Source: UBA1660 sp964462035 (lineage in GTDB: Bacteria > Myxococcota_A > Polyangia > Polyangiales > Houyiibacteriaceae). From it: a stretch of 64,000 nucleotides of DNA. How positions within the stretch are numbered: position 1 is the first letter of the stretch; each line of letters starts with the position of its first letter. The notes beneath the pieces were generated by a model. It did not search any database, was not told the origin of the DNA, and saw nothing but the letters and a program-made list of their open reading frames with translations. This document shows, piece after piece, positions 9,601-16,262 of the stretch. The stretch lies in NCBI GenBank assembly GCA_964462035.1, contig CAYXAP010000027.1, positions 1-64,000 of the forward strand. Reading direction: 5' to 3'. The position numbers and the translations under genes were made by a program.

Positions 9601-12600
9601 CCCCCACGCAGCGCTGACGCAGGCGAGCGAGTCGATGCCCGGCCGGCCGGGCGCAACCCGACCGCTGGCGCGGCTCCTGGGCGACAGCGACCCGATGGCC
9701 GCCGCTCGGGCGTGGCTGACCGAAGCGGCGAACGCGATCGACGCCCGCGCCGCGCACGCCGCGACGGTGGCCGCGCGCTACTTCGCAGAGGCGAACGCCG
9801 CCGCCGAAGCCCTCGGTGCGGCGCAGCAGGCGCTCGACGCGCTGCCCGGCCACGGACCGGCGGCGTGGATCCTCGATGGCGATCTCGGCGCCGGGCTCGA
9901 CGGCGAGTACCGCATCGAGCTCTTCCAGACACTGGGCGAGACTCTGGCCTCGGACGACGCTCGCGCTTGGGCGTGGGCGAGGCGAGCGCTTCTGGGTGGC
10001 GAGGGCGCCAGCGAGGCCTGGGAACGTGCGTCGGAGCTACACCCCGACCCGGTCTGCGAAGAGCTCGCGCTCGGCTCCGGCGAAGGCGCCGCCGCACAGG
10101 CCGCGAGGCTCGAGGAACGCGCGGCCCGGCAGCCCGCGATGGCGCGAAGCACCCTGCTTCGTGCGGGCCTCGGGTACGAGCGCGGCGGTGAGCCGAAGCG
10201 CGCGGCAGCGATCTACGAGGGGCTGCTGAAGGACGGCCACGACCCGCTGGCCGAGCAGGCGCTGGACCGCGCGCAGCTGGCCGCTGGCGACCTGGGCTCG
10301 ATCACGTCCCGACGTTTCGCGGCGGTCCGTGAAGCCGAAGGCACGCCGCGGGAGCTGGCGGCGCTCGAAGACCTCGCGCGCGTGGACCTGCATGGCGGCG
10401 GAGACCCGCAGAACGCCGCGCTCACGCTCCAGACGATCCTGAGCCAGGTGCCGGGTCACCTGCCATCGCTGCGAGCGCTCGAACGCTTCTACATGGACGG
10501 CGGTCGCGACACCGAGCTCCGAGGCATCTGGGAGAGCATGGTCGCGCACATGCCGGACGCGATGGACCGGCTCGGGCCCGCCCGGCTCGCCGCACACCTG
10601 CGCCTCGGTGAGCCGCAGGCGCCGGGCGACGCCGCGGACCCACTGTGGACGGAGCACGGCGAGCGCCTCCTCGAGGCGAGCGAACCGACCGCCGATCGGA
10701 TCTGGATCGCGCGTCGGGTCGCCGTGACGCACCCGGATCCGGGCGTTCGGGGTCGGGCGTGGCTGGCGGAAGCCGACTCGCTGGCCGACGACGAGCGTGC
10801 CGCCGTCATCCTCACGGGTCTCGCCGACATCGCCGCGGTCGAAGGCGCGCTCGAACGTGGCGAACGGGTCGAGGCGGTGGCCGCGCGGCTGACCGAGCAC
10901 CCGCTCCTCCCCGAGGCCGCGGCGGCGCAGCACGTCGAGGCGCAGAACCACCCCGCCGCCGCGGACGCCTACCGGCGGGCGGCAGCGCAGACCGCGCTGC
11001 CGGCACGGCGGATGCCGCTGCTCTACCTCGCGGGGCGGAGCTACGAGGAAGCGGAGCAGCGCGCAGAGGCCAAGGCGGCCTACCTCGAGGCCTCACGCAT
11101 CGACGTCACCTATCACGACCTCTTCGAGCGCGTGCGGGACATGCTCGAGCAAGATGGAGACACGGCGGACCTCGCCGACCTCGCGGACCGCCGGCTCGCC
11201 GCAGGTGGCGACGCGACGGTCATGCGTTCGCTTCGGCGAACGCAGGCGGCGCTGAAGGCGACCATGGGCGACCGCGCGGGCGCTCGCGACGCCCTGCGCG
11301 CCGCGCTCGAGCTCGACCCGCAGGACGTGGACGCCCTGCGGCGCCTCGCCGAGCTCAGCCTCCAGGACGAGGACTGGCGCGGCGCTGCAGAGGCGTTGAT
11401 CCGTTTCGCGCGGCTGCGGCAAGACCGCGACGACCTCCGCTGGGTCTTCTTCACCCTCGGCGACATCTACCAACGGCACATGCCGGACACCCGGCGCTCC
11501 GAGGCCGCCTATCGGCGCTGCCTGAAGCTCATCCCCGACGACCTCGAGGCGATGGACCGACTGGCCCAAGTCTACGAGTCGGAGGGTGCCTACGACAAGG
11601 CCGCGAAGGTCGTCGGCGCACTCAGCAGGGCGGAGATCGACCCGGACCTCAAGCAGCAGCACCTGCTCCGGCTCGCGCGCATGCACGAGCAGGCCGGCGA
11701 CCTGCGAACCGCCGAGCGGGTGCTCGACGAGGCCCGGAAGCAGAACCCCACGGACCTGATCATCCTGCGGGCGATGGCCGAGCTCTACCAGCGGCAGAAC
11801 GCCGCCGGCGCGCAGTCGATGCACCTCAACCGAGCCATCGGCGACTTCCATCGCAGCCTCGAGAAGGATCTGACCGACCCCTTCGCCTGGGAGGGGCTCG
11901 CGGAGATGCACGAGTGGCGTGGCGAGCGGGACGCGGGGCGCGCCGTCGCCTCTGCCGCTGCCGCGGTGGGCATCCAAGACGACGTGATCCTGGCCCGCCT
12001 CGACGCCAGCGGTGCTGCACCCGGCGTCGGCGCGGCCGCGGCCGACCCGAAGCTCCACGAGTACCTCGCGCCGCGGATGCTGAGCGCCGCGACCTTCGAG
12101 CTCTTCCGGCTGGGCGGCGAGATCTTCGACAAGGTGCTGCCCTTCGACTCGCGCGCCTGGAAGACCGAGAAGGTGGGCCGCGACCACCCGCTGCGGGTCG
12201 AGGCGCTGCGGGTCGCGCAGTGGTTCGGGTACGGCGACGTGACCGTGCTCATCACCGACGTCGCGCCCCGCATCTGCGTTCCGGTCAGCGGCGATCCGCT
12301 GACCTTCGTGGTCGGGCGCGCGCTCTCCACCAGCACGGACGCCCACGAGCGCGCGTTCCTCTTCGCGCGCGCGACCAAGGTCGCCATCTCGCAGCTCTCG
12401 GTTGCGATGCGCACCCATCCAGGCCAGCTCGCGCTCTGCTTCGCCGGTCTCGCGAAGACCTACGACCCGATGTACTCGCGGCCCGACGTCGACCGCCGCG
12501 AGCTCGAGGACTGGGCGCGACGGGTCGGCAAGGCCATCCCGCGGAAGGTGCGCGACAACCTCGGCCCGGTCGCCATCGAGGTGGTGGCCTCCGCGAGCTT

Positions 12601-12850
12601 CGACGCCAGCAGCCTCGGCCTCGCGGCCGCCGAGCTGGGCGACCGCGCCGCCCTTCTCGCCGTCGGCGCCGTCCCCGCAGCGACCCGTGCGCTCCTCGCG
12701 CTGGCGGATCTCCGGCCGGACGAGAGCGCCTCGCCGAAGGACCGGGTGGCCGCGATGCGCCAGGTACCGGAGGCGTGGGACCTGCTCCGTTTCGCCATCT
12801 CCGACGCCTATTTCGAGGCGCGCCGCCGCGCGGGCGCGGACCGCATGTGA
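6662..12850 (+). CDS. Giant TPR-repeat protein 2 with acidic and Pro/Lys-rich N-terminus (2062 aa)
   Basis: The N-terminus is extremely acidic (DDDFEDFGDLDLDLDD). A low-complexity Pro/Ala/Lys region of PKPAAPKP type follows at about residues 225-350, then tandem acidic DEPELEIGDEP-like repeats at about 425-460. From about residue 530 it is TPR-like helical repeats with recognisable units near 1550-1750. The last 260 residues, from about 1796, form a globular helical domain resembling the C-terminus of the preceding gene. No signal peptide or TM segment is seen. It is coupled to the upstream gene by ATGA and followed 16 nt later by the phosphoesterase-like gene. A disordered tether feeding a long TPR solenoid suggests a large assembly scaffold; the partner is unknown. 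Confidence 0.85.
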   Translation: MSGGDDDFEDFGDLDLDLDDALDAWEQEIEKDGTISAESSPMPQHSEPPKAPEKPADAGRPLYRPDPELMGRKPAAMQSRRISSPDDFSDDFDDEQESTRIAAVPADLMKELQALRGEAPAEPAIPRPRPSEPELELEAVDLDLDDFLDENDQVTRVGSVDDDLTSMEQELLDPFADEASTADGDGPSVGPSSAESTLDVSIDAFQGGDDVVASPPPEQRVTRPADQTAKPAVPKPAAPKPAAPRPRAPAAAKPAVPKPAAPKPPTPAVPKPAIPKPRIPRPAPRAKGERPSIPRPKIPRPAGRTGSPPKPPIPVPKPRRPGAPPPPVAGAIPKPVAPPKPARGSLERISTREKPAAPAPEPESPMLALDEPSLDLPKAPPLADEGDRPTPTPDDLSDRPTPIPDELDLDFGTPKVVEPPADEPRLSLDEPELEVGDEPELEIGDEPDLAIGDDLDLGTDLEFGADLDLDDPEPMELLVDDDPRPTEGAPSQLLDLVPPGESEAPPKPDQGAATAKRTVGQRKPRKERYAFVGHDTDTQRRRRKLLEKLAEGAEGTPKARLLVAAAEIAEALGDIEDARAAMEQAREIDPSDLGILRWWRRDAVARGDWTEVANLLEEEARQPLSPADMDACLTLLAEVRLAQLNDPVGAAEAARKAREANGPSLVTSLIGGEALRSDDPVNAAAQLVTASMEDDADLEIAVRLLAGRLLERSGELDAAAQAYGTAVARARRLEPLIGLARTSPTASRRRDALRAAAESVSANPAFAECLRRAASRIWLAHGDDPAVSVATLEAAQRPTSLRLQAMAAQRAGDAETRRLALHALSGASGGTVRALALLDLAELQAAAGELDDADESLREAALADPNLDAVQAVREVLARRAGDPSRLAAAIESSGNTGRGAIEAAAKLASAPEDLAKERQELLAAASEGSQPIMADLLTLDAAAEAGDAESVVAGLQREAQRLAPERRLGALLALAERSDPHAALTQASESMPGRPGATRPLARLLGDSDPMAAARAWLTEAANAIDARAAHAATVAARYFAEANAAAEALGAAQQALDALPGHGPAAWILDGDLGAGLDGEYRIELFQTLGETLASDDARAWAWARRALLGGEGASEAWERASELHPDPVCEELALGSGEGAAAQAARLEERAARQPAMARSTLLRAGLGYERGGEPKRAAAIYEGLLKDGHDPLAEQALDRAQLAAGDLGSITSRRFAAVREAEGTPRELAALEDLARVDLHGGGDPQNAALTLQTILSQVPGHLPSLRALERFYMDGGRDTELRGIWESMVAHMPDAMDRLGPARLAAHLRLGEPQAPGDAADPLWTEHGERLLEASEPTADRIWIARRVAVTHPDPGVRGRAWLAEADSLADDERAAVILTGLADIAAVEGALERGERVEAVAARLTEHPLLPEAAAAQHVEAQNHPAAADAYRRAAAQTALPARRMPLLYLAGRSYEEAEQRAEAKAAYLEASRIDVTYHDLFERVRDMLEQDGDTADLADLADRRLAAGGDATVMRSLRRTQAALKATMGDRAGARDALRAALELDPQDVDALRRLAELSLQDEDWRGAAEALIRFARLRQDRDDLRWVFFTLGDIYQRHMPDTRRSEAAYRRCLKLIPDDLEAMDRLAQVYESEGAYDKAAKVVGALSRAEIDPDLKQQHLLRLARMHEQAGDLRTAERVLDEARKQNPTDLIILRAMAELYQRQNAAGAQSMHLNRAIGDFHRSLEKDLTDPFAWEGLAEMHEWRGERDAGRAVASAAAAVGIQDDVILARLDASGAAPGVGAAAADPKLHEYLAPRMLSAATFELFRLGGEIFDKVLPFDSRAWKTEKVGRDHPLRVEALRVAQWFGYGDVTVLITDVAPRICVPVSGDPLTFVVGRALSTSTDAHERAFLFARATKVAISQLSVAMRTHPGQLALCFAGLAKTYDPMYSRPDVDRRELEDWARRVGKAIPRKVRDNLGPVAIEVVASASFDASSLGLAAAELGDRAALLAVGAVPAATRALLALADLRPDESASPKDRVAAMRQVPEAWDLLRFAISDAYFEARRRAGADRM

Positions 12851-12866
12851 CCTGATGGAGTCCCAG

Positions 12867-13466
12867 ATGCGCATCGGGCTCATCGGGCCCGCCGAGGACG
12901 CCAAGCCCGCGCTGCGCGAGGCCGCCGAGTTCCTCCTCGGCGACGCCGAGGTCGACCAGGCCATCTACCTGGGCGAAGACGCGACGCTGGTCGCGATGAC
13001 GAAGGAGTGGGCCCACGATCTCGCCGACGGCGACGGTCGGGACTTCCTCAGCCGCGCAGTGAAGGTCGCGGTGGACGGCTCACCCGACCAGATCGAGGAC
13101 TTCCTCGAGGCCGATGCACAGATCCGCCGCATCTCGCGCCTGCGGACGTTGCCGCCCGCGCCCTCGCGGGCGGTGGAGATGGTGGGCGACCGCATCGTGC
13201 TGGTCGTCCACGACAAGAAAGTGCTCGACGAGGAGGACATCGCGAACGCCGCGGTGATCGTCTACGGCCAATCGAAGGAAGCGCTGCTCAAGCAGTTCGG
13301 TCACCGCTACTTCTTCACCCCCGGCCCGCTTCGTGAAGGGCGCGTCGGGATGCTCGAGCTCGACGACGAAGGGCGCATCGTCGCGCTGACCTTCGAGCCG
13401 TCCGGCAAACCGGTGTGGCGCGAGGTCCTGCAAGGTCGAGGCGCCAAGCTCACGGTCTCCGGCTGA
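12867..13466 (+). CDS. Degenerate YfcE-like metallophosphoesterase homologue (199 aa), probably inactive
   Basis: The layout follows small YfcE/MJ0936-type phosphodiesterases: N-terminal beta strand MRIGLIGPAED, then AIYLGED, and a late IVYGQSKEALL...FFTPGPL...GRVGMLELDDEGRIV segment. The metal ligands of the family (normally SDTHG, GD and GHTH) read here as GPAED, GED and GQSK, so the dimetal site looks lost. I chose the ATG at 12867 because GGAG precedes it by 6 nt; an in-frame ATG at 12855 would add four residues. It sits between the giant TPR genes and nadD, overlapping the nadD start by one base (TGATG), so it is part of the same operon. The family assignment is an inference from motif spacing; it may be a binding rather than a catalytic protein. 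Confidence 0.65.
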   Translation: MRIGLIGPAEDAKPALREAAEFLLGDAEVDQAIYLGEDATLVAMTKEWAHDLADGDGRDFLSRAVKVAVDGSPDQIEDFLEADAQIRRISRLRTLPPAPSRAVEMVGDRIVLVVHDKKVLDEEDIANAAVIVYGQSKEALLKQFGHRYFFTPGPLREGRVGMLELDDEGRIVALTFEPSGKPVWREVLQGRGAKLTVSG

Positions 13467-14050
13467 TGCCGACGATCGCGGTCTACGGCGGGTCCTTCGA
13501 TCCGCCCCACGTCGCTCACGTGCTCGTCGCCTGTTGGGCGCGCGCGAGCGCGGGCGTCGACCGGGTGATCGTGGTGCCGGCGTGGAAGCACGCGTTCGGC
13601 AAGGACTCGGCGCCCTTCGAAGACCGGGTCCGGATGTGCGAGCTCGCGATGGCGAGCTTGGAAGGGGTCGAGGTCAGCCGCATCGAGCGGACGCTCCAGG
13701 AGAGCCGCTCGCTCTACGTGCTCGAGGCGCTGCAGGATGCGAACCCGGACGCCCAGCTCCGCTTCGTGATCGGCAGCGACATCCTGCCCTCCACCCCGCG
13801 CTGGCACCGTTGGGACGCGATCGCCAAGCTCGCCCCGCCGCTCCTGGTAGGCCGACGCGGCTATCCCGTCGACGAGCGAGCGCTCGCCGAGCACGGTCTC
13901 GAAGAACCGCCGCTCACCATGCCCGAGCTGAGCTCCACGGACGTGCGCCGACGGCTGCAGAGCGGCGAGAGCGTGGTCGGCCGAGTGCCGCCCGAAGTGG
14001 CCGAGTATGCGCGGAGCCGGCGGCTATACTCCGCCGATGTCGAAGGATGA
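13466..14050 (+). CDS. nadD: Nicotinate-nucleotide adenylyltransferase
   Basis: Transfers AMP from ATP to nicotinate mononucleotide to give deamido-NAD, a core step of NAD synthesis. The 194-aa product has the nucleotidyltransferase motif GGSFDPPH at residues 8-15 and the C-terminal SSTDVRR motif at 156-162, both diagnostic. The ATG at 13466 overlaps the preceding stop; the longer open frame upstream lies inside the previous gene. The last 14 bp overlap the next start. In many bacteria nadD sits with obgE/proA/rsfS, but here it is embedded with TPR and Rossmann genes. Confidence 0.93.
   Translation: MPTIAVYGGSFDPPHVAHVLVACWARASAGVDRVIVVPAWKHAFGKDSAPFEDRVRMCELAMASLEGVEVSRIERTLQESRSLYVLEALQDANPDAQLRFVIGSDILPSTPRWHRWDAIAKLAPPLLVGRRGYPVDERALAEHGLEEPPLTMPELSSTDVRRRLQSGESVVGRVPPEVAEYARSRRLYSADVEG
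14025..14030 (+). promoter_or_regulatory. Possible -10 element inside nadD
   Basis: TATACT (five of six matches to TATAAT) lies six bases before the ATG of the DUF2520 gene. If used, transcription would start at or next to that ATG and give a leaderless mRNA. No good -35 hexamer is visible. Confidence 0.25.
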
Positions 14051-14834
14051 GCTGCTCCGGGTGTGGGTGGTCGGTCGTGGCCGGGTCGGTCGCGGCCTGA
14101 TCGCTGGACTCGCGCGAACCCACGACCGCCGATTGACGGTGAGCCTCGCGGGTGCACGACGGATGCCTCCGCGCATCGACGCGGACGTCATCGTGCTCGC
14201 CGTGCCGGACGCGACCATCGAAGGCGTCGCGCGGAGCGCGCTCGAGCGGGTCGAGGGCGCACCGGTGCTACTGCACTGCGCGGGCGCGCTCGGCGTGGAG
14301 GCCTTCGGTGCGCTACCGCGTGAGCTCCCGAAGGTGGCCTTCGGTGCGATGCACCCGCTCGTGAGCTTCGCGGATCCGAAGCGGCCACCGCCGCTCGACG
14401 GGATGTGCTTCGCGCTCGCAGGCGCGCCGCGGGCCCGACGGGCAGGCGCACGGATCGCGAGGGCCTGCGGAGCGACCCCGATCGGCCGCGGCCCCACCGG
14501 CGTGCACGGCCCGGCCTATCACGCCGCCGCCGCGCTGGTCGCCAACGGCGCGGCGGGACTCGCGTTCGTCGGCGTCAGCGTGCTGCGCGAGCTCGGGCTC
14601 TCGAAGAAGGCGTCGGAGAAGGCGCTCGGCAGCCTCCTCCGGAGCGTCGCCCACAACGTGGAGACCATCGGCGTACCGGCAGCGCTCACGGGACCGGTGA
14701 TGCGCGGCGACCAAGCCACCGTCACTCGCCACCGGCGGGCGCTCGGGCGCGGGACGAACCCGCGGAAGGCCTACGACGCGCTGGTGCCCGTCATCGAGCG
14801 CTGCGCCGAGGCGCTTCAGCGCAAGAGGAAGTAG
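14037..14834 (+). CDS. Rossmann-fold and DUF2520 domain protein (265 aa)
   Basis: The N-terminal dinucleotide-binding fold (WVVGRGRVGRGLIAGL, a GxGxxG loop at about residues 10-16) resembles F420-dependent NADP reductase or ProC-type enzymes. The C-terminal all-helical DUF2520 half includes VHGPAYHAAAALVANG and GPVMRGD. Proteins of this family are predicted NAD(P)-binding oxidoreductases whose substrate is not established. The ATG at 14037 starts inside nadD. The 3' end overlaps the convergent kinase gene by 19 bp (14816-14834). Confidence 0.8.
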   Translation: MSKDELLRVWVVGRGRVGRGLIAGLARTHDRRLTVSLAGARRMPPRIDADVIVLAVPDATIEGVARSALERVEGAPVLLHCAGALGVEAFGALPRELPKVAFGAMHPLVSFADPKRPPPLDGMCFALAGAPRARRAGARIARACGATPIGRGPTGVHGPAYHAAAALVANGAAGLAFVGVSVLRELGLSKKASEKALGSLLRSVAHNVETIGVPAALTGPVMRGDQATVTRHRRALGRGTNPRKAYDALVPVIERCAEALQRKRK

Positions 14835-16237
14835 ACCAGCGCGAACACCGCCACGCAGCCGACCCCGAGGAGGACGTACCAGTTCGGCGTGAAGGGCTCG
14901 GGCGGTGGGGGGATGCTCGAAGGCTTCCTCGGCCGGGTCGAGGGTCGCGTGGACGGGCGCTTCGAGGGGCGCTTCGACTCCGAGGCGACTGCCTTCGCGG
15001 GCGGCTCCGAGGGCACCTCGCTCGGCGCCTCTTCCTCGGCCGTCGCTACCGGCTCGTCGCTCGGCGGGACCACCAGGTCCTTCGGCAGTGATGGAGCCTT
15101 CGGCACCGCGAAGTCAGCGACGCCCTCGGCCATCGGGGGCGGCGCCGACGAGGGGCCGAAGCTCGCGAAATCCGCACCCTCGTCGAGGGTCTTGGCCGCC
15201 TTCTCGTTCGCACGCCGCATGGCGACGATCTGCTCGGCGAAGCGGTCGGTCAGGAAGCTCGCGAAACGGAGCGGCGACGCCATCAGGCGGTTCGCCATCG
15301 CGTACTCCTCGAGCTCGTCGAGCATCGCCTTCGCGCTCTCGAAGCGGTCCGCGCGGTCGCTGGTCAGCGCGCGGTCGAGCACCCGCTGCAACGCCGGCTG
15401 GTCCGGCAGGCCGCGGTCGGGGAGCTGGGGGACCTGACCCGCGCGGGCCATGGCGAGCATCTGGTCCTCGGTGCCCTTGTAGAGCCGGCGGCCGGCGCAG
15501 AGCTCCCAGAGGAGGATGCCGGCGGCGAAGACGTCGGCGCGCGCATCGAGGTCCTCGCCTCGCGCGTGCTCGGGCGACATGTACGCGCTCTTTCCGGCGA
15601 CACGGGCACGCGCCACGGCGCCACCGTCGAGATCGTCGGCCTGGAAGGCTCGGGCGATGCCGAAGTCGCAGAGCTTCACCTCGCCCTCGAAGGAGATGAG
15701 CACGTTCGAAGGCGAGACATCGCGATGGACGAGGCCGAGCTCGTTGCCCTCCTCGTCGCGAGCCCGGTGGGCGTAGTCGAGACCCTTGAGCGCGTCCCGA
15801 ACGATGAGCAGCGCGTACTCGGCCGGGAGCCCCACCTTGTGCTTCGAGAGCTGACGCAGGAGCTGGTTGAGGTCGAAGCCCTCGACGTACTCCATCGCGA
15901 TGAAGAGCCGGTCCTCGGCTCCCTCGTCGCGGCCGAGGTCGAAGACCTGGACCACGTTCGCGTGGCTGAGCTGGGCAGCCAGCTTGGCCTCGCGGGTGAG
16001 CATCTCGGCGAAGCGCTCGTCTCGGGAGAGTCGCGGCAGGATCTCCTTGATGACGCAGAGCCGCGCGCCCCCGAGGGAGTTCCGCATCCGCGCCAGGAAG
16101 ATGTCCGCCATCCCGCCCCGACCGATGTGGTCGAAGAGGACGTACCGGCTCACTTCGCGGGGAAGCACCCCCACTCGTGCAGAATCGTCAGCCCCCCGAG
16201 AGCTCGGGTGGGCGCTGCTGGTCCCCGCCGCCTCCAC
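14816..16237 (-). CDS. Membrane-tailed Ser/Thr protein kinase (473 aa)
   Basis: A Hanks-type kinase with a complete catalytic core: Gly loop GRGGMADIF (about 39-47), catalytic Lys64 (CVIK), Glu83, HRDVSPSN (171-178) and DFG (191-193); the APE position reads SPEH. After residue 300 come a long Ser/Pro/Arg-rich low-complexity linker and a single C-terminal TM helix (about 453-472), so the kinase domain faces the cytoplasm from a C-terminal anchor. It starts with GTG at 16237, only 25 nt after the stop of the Clp-like gene, so the two are probably co-transcribed. The substrate is unknown; the neighbouring AAA+ unfoldase is the obvious first candidate partner. Confidence 0.9.
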   Translation of the reverse strand: MEAAGTSSAHPSSRGADDSARVGVLPREVSRYVLFDHIGRGGMADIFLARMRNSLGGARLCVIKEILPRLSRDERFAEMLTREAKLAAQLSHANVVQVFDLGRDEGAEDRLFIAMEYVEGFDLNQLLRQLSKHKVGLPAEYALLIVRDALKGLDYAHRARDEEGNELGLVHRDVSPSNVLISFEGEVKLCDFGIARAFQADDLDGGAVARARVAGKSAYMSPEHARGEDLDARADVFAAGILLWELCAGRRLYKGTEDQMLAMARAGQVPQLPDRGLPDQPALQRVLDRALTSDRADRFESAKAMLDELEEYAMANRLMASPLRFASFLTDRFAEQIVAMRRANEKAAKTLDEGADFASFGPSSAPPPMAEGVADFAVPKAPSLPKDLVVPPSDEPVATAEEEAPSEVPSEPPAKAVASESKRPSKRPSTRPSTRPRKPSSIPPPPEPFTPNWYVLLGVGCVAVFALVYFLLR

Positions 16238-16262
16238 GTCTACCGAACGGCCGTGATGCCAC

